A DNA stretch of 64,000 bases. Origin: JAAFJM01 sp964529175 (lineage in GTDB: Bacteria > Bacteroidota > Bacteroidia > UKL13-3). The notes under the pieces were generated by a model. That model was not told the origin of the DNA. It saw only the letters and a program-made list of their open reading frames with translations, and made no database searches. The DNA is taken from contig CAZGVO010000001.1 of NCBI GenBank assembly GCA_964529175.1, positions 558,001-622,000 of the forward strand, written 5' to 3'. A program made the position numbers and the translations under genes. Shown here piece by piece: positions 8,333 through 17,200 of this stretch; positions within the stretch are counted from its first letter, which is position 1; each line of letters opens with the position of its first letter.

Positions 8333-8965
8333 ATGACCTATTTTAACAAACATTCTCTTTTATTTTTAATTGTTACTTTATTATTCTTCAATCAATTATT
8401 TGCACAAAGTAGCAGCCTAAAATTCGAATTTGAAAACCCAATAATTGTTGATAGTGCTTCTACTATTGTTATTCCAATCAGCTATAATTCCAACTATTTT
8501 TCAAATAATAAAATTGCCAATTGGGAAGATTTATATGCTAACTTAATTTTTTACAACTTTTTAACAGATAGCAGTAAAAGGTTGTTTGAGCACAACACTT
8601 ATATTTTAAATATTTACAACCGATTCGAAAACTTTTACAACAAAAAGCCAAATAAGAATTATACCAAACAGCACTTTTTTTGTAGAGTTAAAAATGTTGA
8701 TTATAACAATAATGGTAAAATTGACGAATATGACCCGGCAATACTTTATGTATGCGATATTTACGGAAATAATTTACGTGCATTAACCTCAACTAATGAA
8801 AATGTTGAATCATTTGAAATATTTGAAAAGCTGAACTTTGCTATGATAAAAATTCAACGAGATGCCAACGATGACCGCGATTTTAGGAATTCGGAAAACG
8901 ACTATTATTACGTAAAACTAGATTTGAAAACCCTCACTTTTGGGAAAAAAATAGAGATAAAATAA
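8333..8965 (+). CDS. Secreted protein of unknown function
   Basis: 210 aa with a clear signal peptide ending LLFFNQLFAQ. The mature protein is rich in Asn, Tyr and Phe. It contains DYNNNGKIDEYDP, an EF-hand-like/dockerin-like Asp-Asn loop that could bind calcium. No domain beyond this is recognised and there is no sorting domain or lipobox, so it is probably periplasmic. It converges with the minus-strand gene at 8987. Confidence 0.65.
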   Translation: MTYFNKHSLLFLIVTLLFFNQLFAQSSSLKFEFENPIIVDSASTIVIPISYNSNYFSNNKIANWEDLYANLIFYNFLTDSSKRLFEHNTYILNIYNRFENFYNKKPNKNYTKQHFFCRVKNVDYNNNGKIDEYDPAILYVCDIYGNNLRALTSTNENVESFEIFEKLNFAMIKIQRDANDDRDFRNSENDYYYVKLDLKTLTFGKKIEIK

Positions 8966-8986
8966 ACTCTAGCTTTTTTAGTAGCA

Positions 8987-9373
8987 TTAATCTATTCTAA
9001 AACAGGTTTTTGTCCATAACATGCTATCTGGAAAAGATAAATCAAATCTACTGTAATCCTTTGGCAATAATAATAAATAAGCATTTTCAGCATTTGTTGA
9101 GTCTAAAATAACAGAAACTAATCTTCCCACCTCTTTACATTTTGAAGTTGGAGTTGAATAATTTTTTTCAATTATTTTATCCTTAAACTTAAACTTTACA
9201 ACTATGCTGTAATTGTATTTAATACTTTTCCAATCGGTAATGATCGCGGTCACTATCTTAGGATGTTTTTTTATTTCATTTACAAATGCCTCTCTTTTGT
9301 GAAAACGGTATGCAGCAAAAGCTAAAAAACAAAGTAAAACAAGCATAATAAAGATTGTATCTCTTATTGCCAC
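8987..9373 (-). CDS. Small membrane-anchored protein, function unknown
   Basis: 128 aa: one N-terminal membrane helix (residues about 6-24, IFIMLVLLCFLAFAAYRF) and a beta-rich extracytoplasmic part of about 100 residues. The layout (one helix, then a KxxxVxAxITxxxxxKxxYSIVVKFKFKDKxIEKNYSTPT segment) resembles DUF3592-type proteins, but I am not certain. It is the last gene of the trpG-CBS-nadK run, 11 bp after nadK. Confidence 0.6.
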   Translation of the reverse strand: MAIRDTIFIMLVLLCFLAFAAYRFHKREAFVNEIKKHPKIVTAIITDWKSIKYNYSIVVKFKFKDKIIEKNYSTPTSKCKEVGRLVSVILDSTNAENAYLLLLPKDYSRFDLSFPDSMLWTKTCFRID

Positions 9374-9384
9374 TATTTTTGCGA

Positions 9385-10284
9385 TTAACTATTCTTAAAA
9401 TTTCGGTTGTCAATTCCCCACATCAATTTTTCACGAAGTGTTTGTAGGTAGTTTTCGTTATTTAAACGTAAAAGATTCATTTTAAAACCGGCTTTACTTA
9501 CTGCTAATTCTGTGTTTGCCTCAATGCTTTCTGAACGCGAATCTAATGTGGCTAAAAACGAGGTGCTTCTTCCTTCAACCTGAAATGAAATGACATTATT
9601 ATCAGAAATAATAATTGGTCTTACATTTAAATTATGCGGTGCAATTGGAGTAATAACCAAACTAGCTGATGATGGATACAAAATAGGTCCACCACAACTT
9701 AAATTATAACCTGTGGAGCCAGTTGGGGTTGAAATTATAAGTCCATCGCTCCAGTAAGAGTTTAAAAACTCACCATTTATAAAAGTATGAATGGTAATCA
9801 TACTTGAACTGTCTTTTTTATGAATTACAAAATCATTTAAGGCGTATTTTACACCACCAAACATTTCTGATTTATTGCTATCCAATTTCAACACAGTTCT
9901 TGAATCAATAGTGTAACGACCTTTGGCCAATTCATCTACCATTTGGCAGGCATCTTTTGCCGCAACACCAGCTAAAAATCCTAGTCTGCCAGTATTAATA
10001 CCAATAATGGGCGTTTCTTTTTCACGCACAAATTCCAAGCACATCAATATGGTGCCATCGCCACCAATGCTTACAACGTAATCAAAGTTGGATTTATTAA
10101 AGTCTTCGTAAGTATCAAAAGTTTTGGTTTTTGGGGAAATGTTTAAGCCATTGCGCAAGCCATCTTCCAAAAACTTTCTGTAAACTGTAAAATTAATTTT
10201 ACTGGTTTTTAAGTAATCAAAAAACTGCTGCAATTCGGTGTAGCGTTCTTCTTTAAAATATCTACCAAAAATGGCTAAATGCAT
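9385..10284 (-). CDS. nadK: NAD kinase
   Basis: 299 aa; phosphorylates NAD to NADP. The GGDGT motif is at residues 74-78 with catalytic D76, followed by NTGRLGFLAG and STPTGSTGYNLSCGGPI, all diagnostic. It sits 6 bp downstream of the CBS-domain gene on the same strand; this CBS-nadK pairing is, to my knowledge, frequent in Bacteroidota and suggests adenylate or NAD sensing upstream of NADP synthesis. Cytosolic. The downstream neighbour is not the usual bamA-region gene but a small membrane protein. Confidence 0.95.
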   Translation of the reverse strand: MHLAIFGRYFKEERYTELQQFFDYLKTSKINFTVYRKFLEDGLRNGLNISPKTKTFDTYEDFNKSNFDYVVSIGGDGTILMCLEFVREKETPIIGINTGRLGFLAGVAAKDACQMVDELAKGRYTIDSRTVLKLDSNKSEMFGGVKYALNDFVIHKKDSSSMITIHTFINGEFLNSYWSDGLIISTPTGSTGYNLSCGGPILYPSSASLVITPIAPHNLNVRPIIISDNNVISFQVEGRSTSFLATLDSRSESIEANTELAVSKAGFKMNLLRLNNENYLQTLREKLMWGIDNRNFKNS

Positions 10285-10290
10285 AGTTTT

Positions 10291-10947
10291 TTATGTGTTC
10301 AAATATTTAATTAACCAATCGTATCGTTTGCTTGAAGCATCAACTTCATCCGTTTGCTGACTGCTAAATATTACTTGGTAATTAAATCGCTCAAAAGTAG
10401 CAATGATGTATTTTAGGTCAGTAATATTATATTTTAACGAAACTTGGATATTATTCTCAGCATCGGCCAAAGGATTTACGTGAAGGTATAAAATCTTAGC
10501 ATTATTAACTTCCGTAATTCTAGCAATTTCGGCTAATGAATAATTGCGGGCATTCATTTGCAATACAATAATTCCACCATCTTGTGCAAGTGTGCTGTGG
10601 TCAAAAAGTTGTTTGGCTAAATCTTTTGCAGCTATAATTCCTTTAAAATTTTGCTCTTTATCTAAAACCGATATGCTTGATATATTACTAGTAAACAGCA
10701 ACTTAGCCAAATCGTAAAAATGTGTATTTTCAAAACAAAAAACAGGATTCGGGTTTAAAATATTGGCTACTTTTTCATCTTCATTGTCAAAAAGCACCTT
10801 CTCGTTAACGGTTCCCATTAGTTTACCATTTTGCACCACAGGCAAATCTTTTACTTGCCAATCTTCCATAAAAACCAATGCACTCGATGCAGAGTCACTA
10901 GGTTTTAAAGCAAACATTTCGTTAGATATAAGTTGATATGCAAACAT
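10291..10947 (-). CDS. CBS-domain pair protein
   Basis: 218 aa from the ATG at 10947 (MFAYQLISNEMFALKPSDSA). A more upstream frame start at 11007 would run into the trpG/pabA gene, so I reject it. Two CBS motifs occupy about residues 1-125 (SASSALVFMEDWQVKDLPVV and FYDLAKLLFTSNISSISVL). The C-terminal 90 residues look like an ACT-type fold (GGIIVLQMNARNYSLAEIARITEVNNAKIL). CBS pairs bind adenine nucleotides; adjacency to nadK suggests a regulatory role, which is inference. No catalytic motif is seen. Confidence 0.8.
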   Translation of the reverse strand: MFAYQLISNEMFALKPSDSASSALVFMEDWQVKDLPVVQNGKLMGTVNEKVLFDNEDEKVANILNPNPVFCFENTHFYDLAKLLFTSNISSISVLDKEQNFKGIIAAKDLAKQLFDHSTLAQDGGIIVLQMNARNYSLAEIARITEVNNAKILYLHVNPLADAENNIQVSLKYNITDLKYIIATFERFNYQVIFSSQQTDEVDASSKRYDWLIKYLNT

Positions 10948-10978
10948 GAATAAATTTAAACAAATATACTTACTATAA

Positions 10979-11563
10979 CTAGGTTTGCAACAATTTAGTT
11001 TTTGCAACCTGATTTACAAAGTTTCTAATAATTTCAATTCCAAAAACAGTTTGGCTACTTTCAGGATGAAACTGCACTGCCCAAATAGGTAAATATTTAT
11101 GTCTAAAAGCCATTAACTCATCCCTGCTATAGCAAGTAGGAACAAGGATTTCAGGTAAATTATTAATAATTAACGAATGGTAACGAGTAGCAAAAAAAGC
11201 AGTTGGCACATTAGTAAACATTTCATCTTTATTATGCTCCATAAAATCAACCTTTCCGTGCCGTGGTAATTGGGCTTTGATTAAATTAGCACCAAAAAAT
11301 TGTGCCAACGCCTGATGGCCAAGGCAAACGCCCAAAATTGGAAGTTTATTATAACAAAATGCAATCAATTCCATTAAAACACCTGCATCTTTTGGCGCTT
11401 TTGGGCCTGGAGAAATCACAATCGCATCAAAATTTAACAACTCTATTTCAGTAACAGAAATTTCATTATTACGAAAGACCATGCATTCAGCACCACATTG
11501 CTCAATATAATCTTTAAGCATATGGGTAAACGAATCATAGTTATCGAGCAGTAGGATTTTCAA
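10979..11563 (-). CDS. Anthranilate/aminodeoxychorismate synthase glutaminase subunit
   Basis: 194 aa class-I glutamine amidotransferase. The start is probably the TTG at 11563 (gives MKILLLDNYDSFTHM, the standard N-terminus); a TTG at 11584 is also possible. The catalytic triad is C80 in GVCLGHQ, with H166 and E168 in FHPES. It supplies ammonia from glutamine to TrpE (tryptophan) or PabB (folate). No TrpE or PabB gene is in this window, so which pathway it serves is open (trpG or pabA). First gene of the run leading to the CBS protein and nadK. Confidence 0.85.
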   Translation of the reverse strand: MKILLLDNYDSFTHMLKDYIEQCGAECMVFRNNEISVTEIELLNFDAIVISPGPKAPKDAGVLMELIAFCYNKLPILGVCLGHQALAQFFGANLIKAQLPRHGKVDFMEHNKDEMFTNVPTAFFATRYHSLIINNLPEILVPTCYSRDELMAFRHKYLPIWAVQFHPESSQTVFGIEIIRNFVNQVAKTKLLQT

Positions 11564-11744
11564 AGTGGTTTTAATAAGTTGCAATTTTCGTGGTAAATAT
11601 CTTTTAGTACAAATTAACTAATAAACATTTCTACTTTTAAACAGAATACGTTTCTTAAATAATCTAAATTTTGATATACTTGCGCTTCGATTTTCCGCAA
11701 TTCAGTATAGAAACCTAGTATCTTAATTAGCAACCAAATAACCC

Positions 11745-12644
11745 ATGAATGTTTTAATAATTGGAAGTAAAGGATTTATTGGCTCGCATTGTGTAAACTA
11801 CTTTAAGGCTAAAAACTACAGAGTGTTTGAGGCGGGGGTGTCTTCAAACATTGACAATAACCCGAATTACTACCAATTAAATAAAAACAACACCAATTTT
11901 GATGAAATTTTTAAAAACCAATATTACGACCTTTGTATAAATGCATCTGGATCAGCTCATGTTGGTTTTTCGTTCGATAAACCCGATATTGACTTTGAGC
12001 TAAATGTACTAAACGTTCATAAAATTTTGGTTAGTATTCGTACTTATCAGCCTAAATGTAAGTTTATTAATTTTTCAAGTGCCGCAGTTTATGGCAATCC
12101 TGAAAAATTGCCTATAGCAGAAGAAAGTGGTAAAAACCCTTTATCTCCTTATGGTTTTCATAAACTTCAAAGTGAATATTTAATAAAAGAATACCATCGT
12201 TTTTTTGGACTTTCTACTTGCAGTTTAAGGGTTTTTTCGGCTTACGGACCAGGATTAAAAAAACAACTGTTTTGGGATTTACACCAAAAAGCAATTCAAA
12301 ATCCATCACAAATTGAAGTGTATGGAACGGGCGCTGAATCGCGCGATTTTATTTATATTGATGATTTGGTAAAAGGTATTGATTTAATTTTTGAAAATGC
12401 TTCCTTTGATGGAAGTGCATTTAATATTTCATCTGGAAATGAAACTACCATAAAAGACGTGGTTACTGAGTTTTATAAACATTTAAACCCGAACCTCACT
12501 TTCAGTTTTAATAACAAACAAAAGCAAGGCGATCCTAATAATTGGCAAGCTGACATTTCAGCTCTTAAAAAACTTGGTTTCAATACAGCAGTTAGTTTAA
12601 ATGACGGTCTTTTAAAAACAGCTAATTGGCTAAATAGCTTATAA
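11745..12644 (+). CDS. NAD-dependent nucleotide-sugar epimerase/dehydratase
   Basis: 299 aa extended SDR. Rossmann motif GSKGFIG at residues 7-13; catalytic residues S111/S112 (FSSAAVYG), Y136 and K140 (YGFHK). Such enzymes act on UDP-, GDP- or dTDP-sugars in surface polysaccharide synthesis; the exact substrate is not readable. It is followed 9 bp later by a glycosyltransferase, so the two form an operon. It marks the left border of the glycan region. Confidence 0.85.
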   Translation: MNVLIIGSKGFIGSHCVNYFKAKNYRVFEAGVSSNIDNNPNYYQLNKNNTNFDEIFKNQYYDLCINASGSAHVGFSFDKPDIDFELNVLNVHKILVSIRTYQPKCKFINFSSAAVYGNPEKLPIAEESGKNPLSPYGFHKLQSEYLIKEYHRFFGLSTCSLRVFSAYGPGLKKQLFWDLHQKAIQNPSQIEVYGTGAESRDFIYIDDLVKGIDLIFENASFDGSAFNISSGNETTIKDVVTEFYKHLNPNLTFSFNNKQKQGDPNNWQADISALKKLGFNTAVSLNDGLLKTANWLNSL

Positions 12645-12653
12645 TACAACAAA

Positions 12654-13811
12654 TTGAAAAACGAAAAGTTACATATTTGCCTCCACCTTATTTCTGATCC
12701 AAATTGGCATGCAGGAAATATTTATATTTTCAACTTAATTCATGCCATCAGCAAAACAGATAAGGTAGAGCGTGAAAAAATTAAACTGAGCCTAGCTACT
12801 CGAAATATAAAAGAAGTGCCTGATGATATAAAGCCATTATTAGACCACATTTTTATTGATAATATCTTTGTGCTTGGTTTTTATAAAATCATTTCGCTTT
12901 TACCAGCTTTTTTACGTTTAAAAATTTTTAATTTCAGGCAGATAGATTTTTACTACCCTCCGGGCAATTTTCCTAAAAAATGGATATTTAATTGGGGTGG
13001 GTGGATACCTGATTTTCAATACAAACATTTGCCACATCTTTTTTCTACTGAAGAATATAATAGCAGAGAAAATAGGAATAAAAACCTTGCAGAACAATCT
13101 CCAATCTTAGCTTTTAGCAGTCAGCATGCGCTAAATGATTACAAGAAGTTTTTTCCTGCCAATGCTAATAATGCTTTTTTATTGCGTTTTGTAAGTAATG
13201 CCAATAAAAATTGGTTTGCGAGTGATGCCATTGCTGTACAACGAAAATTCAATTTGCCAGATAATTTTTTGATAGTGTGTAATCAATTTTGGAAACATAA
13301 AGACCACCCAACAGTAATAAAAGCCATGAGTTTATTAAAACAAAAAGGCATTGAAATTACATTGGTATGCACAGGTGCAACCGAAGATTTTAGAAACCCC
13401 GATTATTATCCATCGCTTTTAAAACTAGCTGAAGATTTAGGAGTATCAAACCAATTAAAAGTATTAGGTTTTATTTCGCGCCATGACCAAATTCAGCTTA
13501 TTCGTAGGTCACTAGCCATTATTCAACCATCGCAATTTGAGGGTTGGAGCACAGTGGTAGAAGACGGACGCTCACTTGGCAAACATATTTTTTTAAGCAA
13601 TTTTGAAGTTCACTTGGAACAAAACCCACCTAACACGTGGTTTTTTGAAATGGGTAATGAAGTAGATTTGGCCAATAAAATAGAGGCTAATATTCACCAA
13701 TTAAAGCCAGGACCAAACACAGAAAACGAAGCAAAAGCTTACACAGAAAACCAAAACTTGATGAAAGAGTATGGTTTGAATTTTGTAAAAATGGCATCTT
13801 ATTCCGAATAA
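12654..13811 (+). CDS. Glycosyltransferase, GT4 family
   Basis: 385 aa GT-B fold enzyme. The start is a TTG at 12654, right after the epimerase; no better ATG lies upstream. The C-terminal half has the donor-binding pattern of GT4: NQFWKHKDHPTVIKAM, LVCTGA, KVLGFISRHDQI, and QPSQFEGWSTVVEDG (an E-x7-E-like motif). It should transfer a sugar from a nucleotide donor during glycan assembly at the cytoplasmic face. The acceptor is unknown. Confidence 0.85.
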   Translation: MKNEKLHICLHLISDPNWHAGNIYIFNLIHAISKTDKVEREKIKLSLATRNIKEVPDDIKPLLDHIFIDNIFVLGFYKIISLLPAFLRLKIFNFRQIDFYYPPGNFPKKWIFNWGGWIPDFQYKHLPHLFSTEEYNSRENRNKNLAEQSPILAFSSQHALNDYKKFFPANANNAFLLRFVSNANKNWFASDAIAVQRKFNLPDNFLIVCNQFWKHKDHPTVIKAMSLLKQKGIEITLVCTGATEDFRNPDYYPSLLKLAEDLGVSNQLKVLGFISRHDQIQLIRRSLAIIQPSQFEGWSTVVEDGRSLGKHIFLSNFEVHLEQNPPNTWFFEMGNEVDLANKIEANIHQLKPGPNTENEAKAYTENQNLMKEYGLNFVKMASYSE

Positions 13812-13815
13812 ATAC

Positions 13816-14064
13816 TCATATTTCTATACCTGAATTTATTATCACACTAATGAAAGATAATTCTAAAATCTTACAAATTTCAATTAAATCAATTATATTG
13901 AAATTACCACATCCATTTTCAAGTTTTGAATAATTGCATTGAGACATACCTATCTTCTTTGCTAAATACTCTTGTTTAATCAACAACTCATTTCTCCGCT
14001 TTTTTATTAATAAAGCAATGTTTTGGTTATAATCACACCTTAACCTATAAAAATTTTTATTCAT
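13816..14064 (-). CDS. XRE-family helix-turn-helix regulator
   Basis: 82 aa, almost entirely one HTH_XRE domain (residues about 14-75: IALLIKKRRNELLIKQEYLAKKIGMSQCNYSKLENG). Cro/CI-type DNA-binding protein with no effector domain. It is transcribed away from the giant surface gene at 14259 from the same 194-bp spacer, so it could autoregulate and control that gene; this is inference. Its stop lies 4 bp from the glycosyltransferase stop. Confidence 0.8.
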   Translation of the reverse strand: MNKNFYRLRCDYNQNIALLIKKRRNELLIKQEYLAKKIGMSQCNYSKLENGCGNFNIIDLIEICKILELSFISVIINSGIEI

Positions 14065-14258
14065 TTTTTGAATGTGTTTATTTTACAACTTGTAAGCTAA
14101 TCTTATAAATTTGTAAGGAATAAATAGCAATTCGAAATAAATTATTTGAATTGTAAAAATCAAATTAATAATAAATAAATTCAAATATTATTATTTTATT
14201 AATATTAGGAGTGTGCTGAAAATCCTATATAGAGTAAGCAAAAATTAAAGTTTTTAAC

Positions 14259-17200
14259 ATGAAAAAAAAATTTAAACAATCAGTTTATTTGGTTTTGCTT
14301 TTCTTTAACATACAAGTAAAGGCACAATTCATTTCTACATCCTTCCAAACTAAGGTAGATTTCTCCACAGGCGCAGGGACACAAAACCCGAATCAGGTAA
14401 GTGCAAAAGATTTCGACAATGATGGCAAAATTGATATCGCCTCTGTAAACCATGTATCTAACAATTGCTCTGTTTTTAAAAACATTTCTACAACAACATC
14501 ATTAAACAGTGGCTCCTTGAGCACACCAAACCTTTACACTACAGGAACAAATCCAGCATATATTGGATCAGAAGACATTGATGGCGATGGAAAAATTGAT
14601 ATTGTAACCTCAAATTATGCTAGCAGTAATATTTCAGTTCTTAGGAATATCAGTACAACAGGAACAATAAATTTTAGCACCAAAGTTGACTACACAGTAG
14701 GAGCGAACTCGGGACCAGTAGTATTTGCAGATATTGATGGTGATGGTAAAAAGGATTTAATTAATCCAAACTTTAACACAAATTTTTTTTCAGTACACAA
14801 AAACTTAAGCACCAGCGGCTCAATAACTCTCTCAACAAGGCAAGACTTTAGCACAAGTGGTCCTGGACAACTAGCTAGAGAAATAGTAGCAGCCGACTTC
14901 AACAATGATAACAAAACAGATGTGGCTGTACTTTATTACAATGGCTACACAGCAATATTCAAAAACACATCCACTGGTGGAACAATTTCATTTACCAATG
15001 TCACAAACCTTACAGGAGTAAATTTAAATGTTGGAATTTCAGCAGGAGACCTTGATAATGATGGCTTTATAGACTTATTGGTATCATCATACAATACAGC
15101 ACAAATTATGGTATTTAAAAACAGTTCAACAACAAGTACAATATCGTTTAATGCTAATGTTAAATTTAGTTCTGGAAACAACCCTCAGGGAAATGCAATT
15201 ATTGATTTAGACGGAGATAATAGACCAGAATTAGTTGTTTGTAATAGAGGCTCTAATAATGTATCAATTTTTAAAAATATTTCAACCACAGGAACTATAA
15301 ATACAAGCTCCTTTTCTGCAAAAGTAGATTATTTAACAGGTACAACACCAACATTTTTAGAATTTGCAGATATTAACGATGATGGGAAAAAAGACCTAAT
15401 CACTTCAAACTGGGGGGCAAACACTATTTCTGTATTACAAAATCAAGTAAAAACTTTAATTTTGATTACTGATGAAATGGTTCACCCATTATATACATGG
15501 ACTGACGAACCAACATCAAATCCAATGAGACTGTTTGATGAACCATTATCTACAACTCCCTCAACTGAAATTGAAATTAAAAAATGGGGATATTACGATG
15601 ACATTTCCATAGTAATTGACCTTGGAAATACCTTTAATATTACTGATTTTAATTTTTTTGATATAAATGAAGTTGGTATTTTAACAATTTATAGTGGTAG
15701 CCCTTCCGCTTGGACTCTTCAACAGACCTTTGGCACCGGTTTATTTAATCAATGGAATAATAATACTATTAATATTACCTCTAGATTTTTAAAACTGCGA
15801 TTACAGTTTAATACTTTTTCACCAGGAGGACATCCAAGAGTAAATGAAATTAATCTTTTGGGTTATCAAACAACAAATACCCCAGTAATAACACCATCAA
15901 TTACCTCGCATACTCTGCCAAATGTAGATGATTTAATGGGAATAAATGCTGGTGTATTTAATAAATCGACTGACTTAAAGGATTTCAAAAATGTAAGAGC
16001 TTTTATTGACGCTGATTGGATTGATGGAGGAACTCTTACTTATCCAAACAATGGGTATAAATTCAATCCCTCATATAATGATGGATCTGATTTAGATAAT
16101 GATATCTTATCAAAAAAAGATTTAGGAATCAATATTTATCCATGTATTCAAAAAACTTCAACTTGGTTAAGAGGGAGTCAAAGTCCAGAAATTAAACCTG
16201 TCTTTGGTACAGGTGGTTCTGAAAACCCTTCGTCCTATATACCACATGCTGAAACAATGTATGAGTTTGCAGGCAGGTATGGAAACAATACAACATTTTC
16301 AAGCACAAATTTATCTTCATCACAGCCATCATTAGGCTACGGTTTAGATGCCATAAAATATATTGAAAACAGAAACGAACCAAATAAATGGTGGGGAGAT
16401 CCGCTGAATGACATATTTTTTTCACCCTTTGAATTAGCTGCAATGAGTAGCGCAGATTATGATGCGCATCAGGGTGCAATTACAGGCAATTTTGGAGTAA
16501 ATAATGCAGATCCTGCTATTAAAATGGTAATGGGAGGATTAGCATCATTAGATTTAAAATATATAAAATCTATGAAATTATGGGCTGATTATAACAGAAA
16601 TGCCTCTGGTAAAGGAATTTTTCCTGCAGATGTTCTTAATTTTCATCATTATTCTAATCCAGATCCAAAATCATTATCGTTAGCTATCAGCCCAGAAGAT
16701 GACGGTTTAATAAACAAACTTAAAGAAATAGTTGATTACAGAAATAGATACTTACCTGGTAAGGAATTATGGCTTAGTGAATTTGGCTACGGAGATGGAA
16801 GTTCAAGAGATGGTAATCCCTCATTACGAAAACAAGATGTGCCTGTTATTACAGGTCAAACAAAAAGTGAAACACAAGCCAATTGGTTATTGAGAAGTTT
16901 TTTGGCCATTTCTGCAAGTGGCTTTGATAAAGCCATGTGGTTTAGTTTTGATGATGATGCAGCAGCAGAACACTACGCTAATTGTGGATTAAGAACAGCT
17001 ATGAGAGAACGAACTGTTGGGGGTGAGGAATCTTATAATTTAAAACCCGCTTTTTACTATTACCAATGCATGAACAAAACCTTAAAAGGTTATAAATTTG
17101 ATAGTGATTTAAGTTCAAGTTCAGGAAATGCCAATGTTATGATATACAAATATACTAAAACCGGTTCAACAGAAGTTGTTTATGCCGTTTGGTATAAAAC

